A stretch of DNA of 26,759 nucleotides, from the NCBI GenBank assembly GCA_023391835.1, contig JAEWAE010000056.1:1-26759 (forward strand), in the 5' to 3' direction. Positions 7,390 to 15,107 of this stretch are shown here, one piece after another. Position 1 is the first letter of the stretch, and the number at the start of each line of letters is the position of its first letter. The translations under genes and the position numbers were made by a program. The notes under the pieces were generated by a model that saw only the letters and a list, made by a program, of their open reading frames with translations, was not told the DNA's origin and did no database searches. This stretch comes from Bacillota bacterium (GTDB lineage Bacteria > Bacillota > Clostridia > Oscillospirales > Ethanoligenentaceae).

Positions 7390-8270
7390 GAATCATCGGC
7401 GCGCTGATCGGGCGCAATCTGAAGCTCTATTTCCGGGACCGGGCACTGGTGCTGTATTCGTTGATGTCGGTATTCATCATCATCGCGCTATACGCACTGT
7501 TTCTGGGCAACACGATGGTGGAAAGCATTCAGCAGCATGCCGCCGCAAAAGCCGGCGTGCGGTTTTTAACCGACAGTTGGCTGATGTCGGGCCTTATCCT
7601 GGTCAACGCCGTCAACGTCCCTCTTATCATGCTCAACACCATGGTCGTCGACCGCTGGTCGGGGCGCCTGAGGGATTTCACCACCTCACCCATTCGGCGC
7701 GGCTGTCTGGGCGCCGGGTATCTGATCTCTTCCTGGGTGACGGGCATCCTGATGGAGCTGCTGACCATCATTCTGGCGGAGTTTTACATTGTGGCCCGCG
7801 GGGGTGAGTGGCTTTCCCCTCCCCGCTTGATCGGAGCGGTGCTCGCCGCGTCTCTTTGCGTGGCGGCGTATTCCTGCGTCTTTTTCTTCATCACCCTGTT
7901 TTTTGAAAGCCCGGGCGCGTTTTCGGCGCTGTGCACGGTGGTGGGCACGCTGATTGGCTTCCTGGGCGGCATCTACATTCCCATCGGCTCGCTGCCGGAT
8001 TATGTGCAGCGGGTGATGCAGTGGATTCCCGTGACCCATAGTGCAGCCTTGCTGCGGGATATTTTCGTCGCCGCGCCAATGGATGCGCTTTTCCACGGTG
8101 CGCCGCAGACGATCCGGGATTCCACCGCTCGGGAATTCGGCATTCAGGTCAGCTTCCAGGGCCATGCCCTTTCCGACGGCTGGCTTGTCGGAATCACGCT
8201 GCTGACCGGGGCGGTGTTCCTGGCTCTTTCGCTGCTGAAAATGGCCCATATGCACAAAAAGGAACTGTAA
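7386..8270 (+). CDS. ABC-2 type exporter permease, DrrB-like
   Basis: This membrane protein of 294 residues is the transport channel for the preceding ATPase. It shows an N-terminal span after the basic start MRIIGALIGRNLKLYFRDR, a large extracytoplasmic loop around residues 45-75, then further hydrophobic spans including GAVLAASLCVAAYSCVFFF and VVGTLIGFLGGIYIPIGSLP. The latter fits the ABC-2 family motif (GGxxxPxxxLP). The last span is followed by a short basic tail (KMAHMHKKEL). It is translationally coupled through an ATGA overlap and is followed by a strong hairpin at 8289-8322. The cargo is unknown. Confidence 0.9.
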   Translation: MRIIGALIGRNLKLYFRDRALVLYSLMSVFIIIALYALFLGNTMVESIQQHAAAKAGVRFLTDSWLMSGLILVNAVNVPLIMLNTMVVDRWSGRLRDFTTSPIRRGCLGAGYLISSWVTGILMELLTIILAEFYIVARGGEWLSPPRLIGAVLAASLCVAAYSCVFFFITLFFESPGAFSALCTVVGTLIGFLGGIYIPIGSLPDYVQRVMQWIPVTHSAALLRDIFVAAPMDALFHGAPQTIRDSTAREFGIQVSFQGHALSDGWLVGITLLTGAVFLALSLLKMAHMHKKEL

Positions 8271-8288
8271 ACTTGACCGGTAATGCAA

Positions 8289-8322
8289 GAAGGAGGCGAT
8301 TCCTTTCGGAATCGCCTCCTTC
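8289..8322. terminator. Bidirectional terminator hairpin between convergent genes
   Basis: A perfect 15-bp stem (8289-8303 with 8308-8322) closes a TTTC loop, midway between the exporter permease on the plus strand and the surface protein gene on the minus strand. U-runs are poor on both sides, so stem strength must carry termination. Confidence 0.7.
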
Positions 8323-8354
8323 GCTTAATGCAATCCTGCGTGGAGCGGTTTTCT

Positions 8355-9761
8355 TTATTCGGATTTTCCCGACTTGCGCTCCAGCCGCCGCAGCACGAGA
8401 GACACCACCAGCAGCGTGGCCGATGCGACGCCCATGATTTCAAAAATATTCATCCAACGGTTCCGATCCGAGGTCTTAGGGTTGGAAGCCGTCGGCACGG
8501 CGTTATCCGCAATCGTGACCACAACACCGGAGCCCGTGGAGGAGGTGTTGGAACTGGTCGTCCCCGCGAGCGGTACCGAATTGTCGGGGATGCTTACGAC
8601 AGTTTCCGAGCTGGAAGAGGGCCGGCTCGACGGAATCGAGCTGTTCGGCGAAGAAGGCTGGCTCGAAGGGGTCGAGCTGCTCGGCGCAGAAGGCTGGCTC
8701 GAAGGGGTCGAGCTACTCGGCGAAGAGGGCTGGCTCGAGGAGGTCGAACTGCTCGACGAAGAGGGGTGGCTCGAAGGATCAGACGAGCTGGTGCCGGAGG
8801 AACTTCCGGATTCTCCACCCTCATTGGATGGGCCGTCGAAGAGATAGAAATGTTCCTCAAACGAGCCGGCATTTATGAAATCCTTCACTACGAGCGTACC
8901 GCTGATATGGCCGTTCCGGCCGGTAAATTCCGCATAGGGTGCGAGGATCGAGCCGGGCACGGAATAACTTTTTACCGAGACGGAGCCGGCATCCGGGAAA
9001 TTCCACAGGATATGATTCGAATAGGTCTGGTCGGTCGACCCGCCAGCGCCGTTAAATGTGATCTGGCCGTTGCTGAAATTGTAAATGCCACGTCCGGCAG
9101 TGTCTTTATTCGGGGAACCGGTGACATTGATGACGACCGCGGAGCCCTCCGGGACATGGATACTGATTTCGCCGAAATCCGAAACTCCGCTTACGCTAAA
9201 AACATTCAGGTCCGCATTGGTGCCGGTCAGTTCCACGCGGCCATATTGCGAAGTGGACTGCGTGCCGCCCGTGGAAAGGTTAGTCAGCGCGGCTGTATTT
9301 GCCAGAAGTTTCTGGTTGGCCGCGGCAAAGGTGGATGCCAGCGAAGTATCGTTCTGCGTAACGCTGCCCTGCACCGTCATGCCGCTGCCGCTAAAGGTGC
9401 CGCCCGTATGCACGGCACCGTAAATCTGCCCGCTGCCAGGGAAAGAGGCGTTGCCGCCGACAACCAGCGCCGTCTTGCCGGACCCCGAAGAATTTTGGGT
9501 GTAGATGCCGATGCCGGAGTCGCCCGTCAGATTACCGGCCACGGCAACCGGGCCCTGTGAGTCAGCCGAAAAGCCGCTGTCACCCAGCGTATAGAGATTG
9601 AAACCGCCGGCATAGTCGAGCACGTTTTTCAGATTGTAGGTGCCGGCATATCCGGGTGCCACCCCCGCTGCCAAGGCGGTAAATGCGACGCTGGATGCCA
9701 CCACCAGCGCCGTCAGAATCAGCGGTATCCGATTTCGGACAAAAAAGCGACGTGTATTCAT
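8355..9761 (-). CDS. Choice-of-anchor-A surface protein with Ser/Pro stalk and sortase-like tail
   Basis: This is a predicted cell-wall-anchored adhesin-like protein of 468 residues. A signal peptide (basic MNTRRFFVRNR, hydrophobic core, cleavage near ALAAG) precedes a choice-of-anchor-A domain at about 42-300 that starts NVLDYAGGFNLYTLGDSGF and continues GPVAVAGNLTG. A Ser/Pro/Thr-rich stalk follows, built from 12-residue repeats (about 332-380). Two related segments, SIPDNSVPLAG and TIADNAVPTAS, come before the sorting region NPKTSD (427-432), a hydrophobic segment and the basic tail RRLERKSGK. NPKTS is a variant of LPXTG. I chose the ATG at 9759-9761 because GGGGAGGG lies 9 nt upstream; an in-frame TTG at 9785 would place that site inside the coding region. 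The ligand is unknown. Confidence 0.85.
   Translation of the reverse strand: MNTRRFFVRNRIPLILTALVVASSVAFTALAAGVAPGYAGTYNLKNVLDYAGGFNLYTLGDSGFSADSQGPVAVAGNLTGDSGIGIYTQNSSGSGKTALVVGGNASFPGSGQIYGAVHTGGTFSGSGMTVQGSVTQNDTSLASTFAAANQKLLANTAALTNLSTGGTQSTSQYGRVELTGTNADLNVFSVSGVSDFGEISIHVPEGSAVVINVTGSPNKDTAGRGIYNFSNGQITFNGAGGSTDQTYSNHILWNFPDAGSVSVKSYSVPGSILAPYAEFTGRNGHISGTLVVKDFINAGSFEEHFYLFDGPSNEGGESGSSSGTSSSDPSSHPSSSSSSTSSSQPSSPSSSTPSSQPSAPSSSTPSSQPSSPNSSIPSSRPSSSSETVVSIPDNSVPLAGTTSSNTSSTGSGVVVTIADNAVPTASNPKTSDRNRWMNIFEIMGVASATLLVVSLVLRRLERKSGKSE
8624..8780 (-). repeat. 36-bp tandem repeat coding for the Ser/Pro stalk
   Basis: Units beginning GGCTCGA (plus strand) recur at 8624, 8660, 8696, 8732 and 8768, exactly 36 bp apart, giving four full copies and part of a fifth. 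Each encodes a 12-residue SSSxPSSxPSSx unit. As 36 is a multiple of three, copy changes would keep the frame and only alter stalk length. Confidence 0.9.
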
Positions 9762-9918
9762 GTACAGTTTCCCTCCCCAAAGCAATCAGTTTCATCATTT
9801 TTACAGCAATTCCAGAAAAGACTGATCCACTCCGATGCGTTTCGCCTTTCCCCTCAAGATGGACAGACAAAGCACAACTCTGCCCAATCGCCAGTGCGGC
9901 CGCTTTAAGCACACCAAA

Positions 9919-9950
9919 ATTATATCACTTTAATCTCACGAAATTCTCAC
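9919..9950 (-). promoter_or_regulatory. Promoter of the surface protein with three phased GTGA repeats
   Basis: A perfect TATAAT lies at 9919-9924 on the minus strand, but no usable -35 box is found 16-18 bp upstream. Instead GTGA recurs three times at exact 11-bp steps (9947-9950, 9936-9939, 9925-9928), two of them as GTGAGA. This looks like an activator-dependent promoter bound by a dimer on direct repeats. The rest of 9762-10009 shows no gene. Confidence 0.5.
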
Positions 9951-10009
9951 AAAACTGGCCGAGACCGCTGGTAATTGTCGCTATTTCAGTTTGTTTTTTG
10001 TAAATCATC

Positions 10010-10047
10010 AAAAAAATCACCCCGCCGTGACGGCAGAGGTGATTTTT
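10010..10047 (-). terminator. Intrinsic terminator after pcp
   Basis: AAAAATCACC (10012-10021) pairs with GGTGATTTTT (10038-10047), with GCCG/CGGC nested inside. Read on the minus strand it ends in a run of seven U, 26 nt past the pcp stop. Confidence 0.85.
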
Positions 10048-10072
10048 GACACCCGGTGTAGTGGATGTGACG

Positions 10073-10696
10073 TCAGCGGCCGACGGCGGCCGGCGTGGTT
10101 TGTGCAATGGCCCCCAGAGCCGCTTCCAGCCCGCGGATCATATCCGTGAGCGGCAGGGACGGCGCGCCATCGTGGGCGGCCGTCTGCTGCGGCAGAAACG
10201 GCACATGGATAAAGCCGCCGGTCATGGCGGGGTATTCGCGGGCGATGGTATCCAGCACCCCGTACATCAGGTGGTTACAGACAAACGTCCCGGCGGAGCA
10301 GGAAAGCGACGCAGGCAACCCGGCAGCGCGGATGGCGTGCGCCATCGCCCTGACCGGCAGCGTGGCGAAATAGGCGGCCGGCCCACCGGCGCGCACCGGC
10401 GCATCCACCGGGCACTCCCCGTCGTTGTCGGGGATGCGGGCGTCGTCGAGATTGATGGCGACCCGCTCGGGCGTAAGCGCAGCCCGCCCGCCCGCCTGAC
10501 CGACGCACAGCACCGCATCCGGCCGCTGCGCCCGCATGGCGGCGCGCACCGGGTCCATGCACCGGCGAAACACGGTCGGCACACTCAGTCGGATCAGCGT
10601 CACACCCGCCGGTGTGCGCATCAAGCGGACAGCCTCCTGCGCCGGGTTGACGTTTTCGCCGCCAAAGGGCTCAAACGCTGTCACCAGTATTTTCAT
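10073..10696 (-). CDS. pcp: Pyrrolidone-carboxylate peptidase (pyroglutamyl peptidase I)
   Basis: This cytoplasmic cysteine peptidase removes N-terminal pyroglutamate from peptides (family C15). The 207-residue protein begins with the family hallmark MKILVTAFEPFGG. The catalytic triad can be placed: Glu77 in ALTPERVAIN, Cys140 in CSAGTFVCNHLMY and His164 in GGFIHVPFLP. The length is usual. I chose the ATG at 10694-10696 because AAGGAG precedes it by 7 nt and the conserved N-terminus starts there. It lies 44 nt after the alcohol dehydrogenase gene and shares its T-box leader. Recycling of pyroglutamyl peptides as an amino acid source would fit T-box control, but that is inference. Confidence 0.94.
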   Translation of the reverse strand: MKILVTAFEPFGGENVNPAQEAVRLMRTPAGVTLIRLSVPTVFRRCMDPVRAAMRAQRPDAVLCVGQAGGRAALTPERVAINLDDARIPDNDGECPVDAPVRAGGPAAYFATLPVRAMAHAIRAAGLPASLSCSAGTFVCNHLMYGVLDTIAREYPAMTGGFIHVPFLPQQTAAHDGAPSLPLTDMIRGLEAALGAIAQTTPAAVGR

Positions 10697-10740
10697 TTGG
10701 TTTCTCCTTCCCAACCGGCGATATTATGGCAGACGGGGAA

Positions 10741-11862
10741 TCAACGGGCGGCCAGCGCCCGGCGGCCGGCTTCATCCGCCTCTTCCATAGCGCGGATGAA
10801 TTTTTCTTCGGAAGGAGTACCGGGTACATACTGCCACTCGATGACCGAGGCTGCTTTTTTGGCGATGACCGGCAGATCGGCGCGTGTCAGACCGATCTCG
10901 CCCAGCGTGACGGGCAGACCGATGCTCCGGTTGAAGGCGAGAATCCGGTCCCGTTCCGACAGATTGCCGTCATACGTCAACAGGCAGAGCACACCGAAGG
11001 AAACGATTTCGCCGTGGAGGTGCTTTTTTTCACATTCCGGTATCAGCGACGCGCCGTAATAGACACAGTGGGCCAGCGAGCTGTTGTAGTAATAGGCATC
11101 CCGCGGGTCGGGCGTATTGTTGTGGACTTCGCAGTTGGAAACGATGCCCGTGAGCATGATGATGGCAAGCGCCACCTGCTCCAGCTCAAAAGAGGGCCGG
11201 TCTAGACGGCAGTCTTCCAGAGCCTGACGGCCCATCGCCAGCAGCGGCTCGGTGCAGGTTTTGGCGATGCCGAGGCCGAGCAGCGGCAGATGATAGAGCT
11301 TCTTACCCCGACAGGCAAATTCCACCTCACACTCTTTGGAAAGCGCATCGCCGATGCCGGCCCAGAACATTTCATAGGGCGATTCGGCGATGATGCGCGT
11401 ATGAATAAAGGTATGAAGCGGTGGCTGCTTGGGGTAGTAATACTCCCGGAAAGAGCCGTCCGGATTGTAAATGACCGTGATGGCCGTGCAGCTGGCGCAG
11501 TTGGACGCCAGTGTCGGAAACGTAAAAACCGGTTTATTCATGCGATCCCCCAACGTCTTGACCGTGTCGCAAGCCCGACCGCCGCCGACGGCGAAAAGCA
11601 TGTCGGCAGACTGCACACGTGCATCCGCCATCAGCTTTTCGACGTTTTCCATGTTGGAATCCCCGCCGTACCAAATAAAATCCGATATTTCGACAGGGGA
11701 ACCGTGAATCCCCCCGAGCATTGCTTCCCTTGCCTTTTCCATGGCTGTTTTGCCGCCGATGGCGACCGCCCGTCTGCCGTATTCCCCCACGATGGAAGGA
11801 ATCTGCGCGTAACAGTCCTCCCCGACGGTGTAATGAGGCAAAAGTATCGTGTAACCCGCCAA
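10741..11862 (-). CDS. Iron-containing alcohol dehydrogenase, GldA-like
   Basis: This is a 373-residue NAD(P)-dependent dehydrogenase of the glycerol dehydrogenase branch of the iron-containing alcohol dehydrogenase family; the substrate is unknown. The dinucleotide-binding motif AVGGGRACDTVK lies at 91-102, followed by FPTLASNCAS. Metal ligands of the family can be located: Asp172 (AGIGDALSKE), His265 (SSLAHCVYYG) and His283 (KKHLHGEIVSFG). The start is a TTG at 11860-11862 behind GGAAAGGAAG; no upstream alternative is seen. It is the first gene after a T-box, 40 nt past the terminator. The protein has many cysteines (including NCASC and CEVEFAC), which is uncommon for GldA and worth noting. 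Confidence 0.85.
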   Translation of the reverse strand: MAGYTILLPHYTVGEDCYAQIPSIVGEYGRRAVAIGGKTAMEKAREAMLGGIHGSPVEISDFIWYGGDSNMENVEKLMADARVQSADMLFAVGGGRACDTVKTLGDRMNKPVFTFPTLASNCASCTAITVIYNPDGSFREYYYPKQPPLHTFIHTRIIAESPYEMFWAGIGDALSKECEVEFACRGKKLYHLPLLGLGIAKTCTEPLLAMGRQALEDCRLDRPSFELEQVALAIIMLTGIVSNCEVHNNTPDPRDAYYYNSSLAHCVYYGASLIPECEKKHLHGEIVSFGVLCLLTYDGNLSERDRILAFNRSIGLPVTLGEIGLTRADLPVIAKKAASVIEWQYVPGTPSEEKFIRAMEEADEAGRRALAAR

Positions 11863-11901
11863 TTTTACCGCTTCCTTTCCTGATTTGCGTGAAGATATAA
11901 T

Positions 11902-12214
11902 AAAAAAACGGGCCGTTCATCCCATTAGGACGAATGACTCGTTTTACCACCTAATTTCGTATGGGAGTGCGGCTCTCATACCTCCACCAGCACGAAACCC
12001 GAAGGTCCCAAGCCGACGCCCCTTTATACGGCGGGCTTCCGTCAGAGCCTACTCAAAGCGTGCGGAACGCTTCTTTGGGTCTGCAGCTCCAAGACTACTT
12101 TCGCATACCGCCCGGCTAAGCGCTTCCACCATCCGCTTATCTCTATGCCCGGGAAAGATAGCTACTCCTTCTCTTCACAGCTTTTTGATTATTCAGTTGT
12201 AAAATAATTCAATT
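11902..12214 (-). promoter_or_regulatory. T-box riboswitch leader of the alcohol dehydrogenase-pcp operon
   Basis: The leader starts with the stem I signature GAAGAGAAGGAGTAGC, followed by the AG-bulge motif ATAGAGATAAGCG and the distal loop GATGGTGGAAGCGCTTA. The mid-leader GAGTAGGCTCTGACGG element comes next. The T-box AGGTGGTAAAACGAG (11937-11952) has bulge TGGT (11946-11949), implying a tRNA with A73. The antiterminator ATTAGG (11950-11955) with CCTAAT (11924-11929) is a perfect helix. It competes with a hairpin that contains G-U pairs and ends in seven U (11902-11908). The specifier is uncertain: spacing to the UCUUGGAG block favours GTA (Val, 12096-12098), which suits A73; TTG or CTT (Leu), AGT (Ser) and TGG (Trp) are alternatives, the last two clashing with the usual G73. 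Confidence 0.87.
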
Positions 12215-12220
12215 TTGTAT

Positions 12221-12248
12221 ATTATACTGCATCCATTTAAAATGTCAA
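12221..12248 (-). promoter_or_regulatory. Consensus SigA promoter of the second T-box operon
   Basis: On the minus strand TTGACA (12243-12248) and TATAAT (12221-12226) match consensus exactly with a 16-bp spacer. The start would be near 12214. Confidence 0.9.
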
Positions 12249-12300
12249 GCGGCCGCGTGTGTTTTCCACGGCGATTTCTGCGTCGGATGCAATTCCGGTA

Positions 12301-12327
12301 TAAATAAACGCCAAACGGATTCGATAA
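12301..12327 (+). promoter_or_regulatory. SigD/sigma-28-type promoter of the chemosensory operon
   Basis: TAAA (12301-12304), 15 nt, then TTCGATAA (12320-12327) match the sigma-28 consensus TAAA-N15-GCCGATAA at ten of twelve positions with the right spacing. Such promoters drive motility and chemotaxis genes, and the next gene is a chemoreceptor. The -35 of the divergent T-box promoter lies only 52 bp away. Confidence 0.6.
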
Positions 12328-12424
12328 TAAAAAATGTGACGACGGGCAGCGGCTTGTCATATTGTGCGGACAGCGTATTCCCCGCACGCCGACTGCCTGC
12401 AAAAGACACAGGAGAGTGGTCGCG

Positions 12425-15058
12425 GTGTTATTCCATCATGGCGCATCCCAAATCAAATCCAAGGCGGTCAAGCACCCGCCGATTCGACATTTTTCGACTC
12501 ATGTCCGCACCCCCAAGATACACAGTATCGCGTATAAGATCACGCGGGGCATCTTGGGGGTATCGCTGACCAGTGTGCTGGCCTTGGCCGCGGTAGCGGT
12601 CGTCGGCACGACGCTGATACTCGGTGCCTCTTCCCGGATATATCACAACAGTCTGGATCCGCTGCGCTATCTCACGCAGGCGTCCTATGAATTCAACGAG
12701 GTCCGCTCCACGCTGAGCGACATGGCTCTGTCGGCCGGGAATGGCAGCGGCAATGACGGGGATGCCGGAGTCTCGTCTTCTGCCACGGATTACAGCCAGT
12801 CCATCACTTCGGTGAATTCCTATTTCACCGATATCGATCGGTATCTGAAAGAGTATGGAAAAACGCTGAGCAACAAGCAGGATAAGGAAAACCTCAAATC
12901 CATCCAGACAAACCTCGCCATGCTGCGGAATAACTGGGAGGACATGCAGAATCAGCTCAACGGAGGCACGCAGCTACAGCTCCGCATCCTGCTGCAGGCC
13001 AACGACAGTGACAACCAGTCCATAAACTTGAATATTTCCCAGGCCATTTCCCTCAAGCTGCAGCAGGCCCAACAGGAAAACGAGAACGCTTCCCACATCT
13101 ATCAGGGTGTCTTCGGCGCGATACTGATTGCGCTGCTGTTTAGTATCTGGTTTTCGCGTTTTCTCGGCCGGCGGGTGGCCCGGCGGATCACCCGCCCCAT
13201 CGGTCAGACGGTGGAATGGGCGAAAAAGCTGGCCCAGGGCGACTTTGGGAGCTCTCCGGTGGAGGCCTCGGAGCTGGAAACCCGGGCGTTGGCGGCCGCC
13301 TTCCAAGATACTGCCGATTCCCTCAATGCAATGCACCGGGATATTCTGAAACTGACCCAAGCGGCCAGCGACGGGCAGCTCAACGTGCGGGCCGACCCCA
13401 AGCCCCACAAGGGTGGCTTTGGGGAAATCATCACCGGGGTCAATCAGATGCTGGACGCCATGAAGGCTCCACTGGATGTTTCGGCCATCTTTCTGGCGAA
13501 GCTGGCGGCCGGGGAACATCTGGAACCGATGGAAAACCACTATGCCGGCTATTATGGGGCGCTGGTGAATAACCTCAACAAAGTGCACCATTCGCTGACG
13601 ATTCTGATCGAAGAGGCCGGCAAGGTAGCCGAAGCCGGCAGCGAAGGGCATTTGGACGTGCGTGGCGATGAAACTCGGCTCCAAGGCGCCTATGCGATGA
13701 TCATACACGGATTCAACGCAGCCATCGACGCTTTTGTGCAACCAATCCGCGAATCAATGTCGGTGCTCGGCAAAATGGCCCGGAACGATTACACCACGGA
13801 TATGTCCGATGATTATCCAGGAGATTTTCTTAATATTTCCAACGCCATCCACACGGTAAGGGCCTCCATGCTGCAAATTCAGCACAATATGGAACAGCTC
13901 CGGGACGGCGACATTTCCCATCTGGAAGAGCTGCGTAAAAACGGCAAGCTGTCGGAAAACGACAATATCTACCCGGCCTTCCTGGCATGTTTCGAAACCA
14001 TTCACGCGCTGGTCACCGAAGCCGGCCGTCTCTCGGACGCCGCCTATCAGGGCAATCTGGACGTACGCGGCGATGAAGAACAATTCCACGGCAGTTTCCG
14101 TGAGATCATCGCCGGCATGAACCGGACGATGGAGGCAGTGGCCGCGCCGATCAATGAAACCCAGCGCGTGCTGCAGGAAATGGCCGCCAACAATCTGACC
14201 GTTGAAGTCCAGGGCGAATACTCCGGCCAATACAATCGGATTGCCCAGTCGCTGCGCATGACGCTTCACGCTTTCAACGAAGTGCTAGGGCAGATCAATA
14301 TGGCCACCAGCCAGGTGGATATCGGTTCCCGGCAGCTTTCCGAGGCCAGCCAATCGCTGTCGCTGGGCGCCAGCGAGCAGGCGAGCTCACTGGAGGAGCT
14401 GACCGCTTCCGTCTCACAGGTAGCCACCCAGACGCGTCAGAACGCCGACAGTGCCGTCAAGGCCAGCAACCTGGCCAAGCACACGTTGGAAAGTGTGGCG
14501 CAGGGCAACGAGAAAATGGGCCAGATGCTCAATTCGATGAAAGAGATCGGTCAGTCGTCGGCAAGTATCTCCAAGATCATTCAGGTGATCGACGAAATCG
14601 CGTTCCAGACCAATATACTGGCGCTCAACGCGGCGGTCGAAGCGGCGCGGGCCGGCGAATACGGCAAGGGCTTTTCCGTTGTGGCGGAAGAGGTGCGCAG
14701 CCTGGCGGCACGCACCGCCCAGGCGGCCAAGGAAACGACGGAGCTGATCGAAGCCTCGACGCAAAAGACCACTGCCGGGGTCCACTCGGCGGAAGAAACC
14801 GCCCACCGGATGGCCGAGATTTCAGAAAACATCCAGCAATGCACTTCTCTTGTGGAAAATATCTCGCACTTCTCGGGTGAGCAGGCGACGGCCATCAGCC
14901 AGATCGACCAGGGGCTTTCGCAGATTTCCTCGGTGGTGCAAACCAATTCCGCCACGGCAGAGGAAAGCGCGGCGTCCAGCGAAGAGCTTTCCTCCCAGGT
15001 GTCGACTCTTAAGCAGATGGTGGACGCCTTCCAGCTCCGGCCCGGCCAGGCCGGTTAA
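12425..15058 (+). CDS. Membrane methyl-accepting chemotaxis protein with poly-HAMP-like region
   Basis: This chemoreceptor senses a signal outside the cell and controls CheA through CheW. The 877 residues comprise a cytoplasmic N-terminus, membrane span 1 (about 43-67), a helical external domain of about 160 residues with Ser/Gly/Asn-rich insert, and span 2 (about 228-248). A HAMP domain (249-301) is followed by about 320 residues of repeated HAMP-like units marked by DGQLNVRAD, EGHLDVRGDE and QGNLDVRGDE, each followed by G-x-Y/F-x2-I-I-x-G-x-N. The signalling domain (about 630-870) has the tip FQTNILALNAAVEAARAG. There is no C-terminal pentapeptide tether. I chose the GTG at 12425 because AGGAGAG lies 8 nt upstream; the frame stays open further 5'. 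The ligand is unknown. Confidence 0.9.
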   Translation: MLFHHGASQIKSKAVKHPPIRHFSTHVRTPKIHSIAYKITRGILGVSLTSVLALAAVAVVGTTLILGASSRIYHNSLDPLRYLTQASYEFNEVRSTLSDMALSAGNGSGNDGDAGVSSSATDYSQSITSVNSYFTDIDRYLKEYGKTLSNKQDKENLKSIQTNLAMLRNNWEDMQNQLNGGTQLQLRILLQANDSDNQSINLNISQAISLKLQQAQQENENASHIYQGVFGAILIALLFSIWFSRFLGRRVARRITRPIGQTVEWAKKLAQGDFGSSPVEASELETRALAAAFQDTADSLNAMHRDILKLTQAASDGQLNVRADPKPHKGGFGEIITGVNQMLDAMKAPLDVSAIFLAKLAAGEHLEPMENHYAGYYGALVNNLNKVHHSLTILIEEAGKVAEAGSEGHLDVRGDETRLQGAYAMIIHGFNAAIDAFVQPIRESMSVLGKMARNDYTTDMSDDYPGDFLNISNAIHTVRASMLQIQHNMEQLRDGDISHLEELRKNGKLSENDNIYPAFLACFETIHALVTEAGRLSDAAYQGNLDVRGDEEQFHGSFREIIAGMNRTMEAVAAPINETQRVLQEMAANNLTVEVQGEYSGQYNRIAQSLRMTLHAFNEVLGQINMATSQVDIGSRQLSEASQSLSLGASEQASSLEELTASVSQVATQTRQNADSAVKASNLAKHTLESVAQGNEKMGQMLNSMKEIGQSSASISKIIQVIDEIAFQTNILALNAAVEAARAGEYGKGFSVVAEEVRSLAARTAQAAKETTELIEASTQKTTAGVHSAEETAHRMAEISENIQQCTSLVENISHFSGEQATAISQIDQGLSQISSVVQTNSATAEESAASSEELSSQVSTLKQMVDAFQLRPGQAG

Positions 15059-15107
15059 GCGCGAACCGTCCGCACGCTCACAAAACGAAACGGACTGGGA
15101 GGATACC

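Noticed and set aside
8624..8780. Possible CRISPR array because of evenly spaced 36-bp repeats
   Set aside because: The repeats are directly adjacent with no spacers, lie in frame within a coding region, and no cas gene is present.
8283..9560. A 425-codon plus-strand frame opposite the surface protein
   Set aside because: Its Arg/Gly-rich low-complexity product comes from reading the Ser/Pro repeat backwards; the minus-strand gene has signal peptide, stalk and anchor in order.
10046..11059. A 337-codon plus-strand frame across pcp and the dehydrogenase gene
   Set aside because: It is antisense to two genes with identifiable active-site residues and shows no family features.
12096..12098. 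Firm assignment of the second T-box to valine
   Set aside because: The specifier loop can be aligned in several registers without a covariance model; GTA is only the best fit to spacing and A73.
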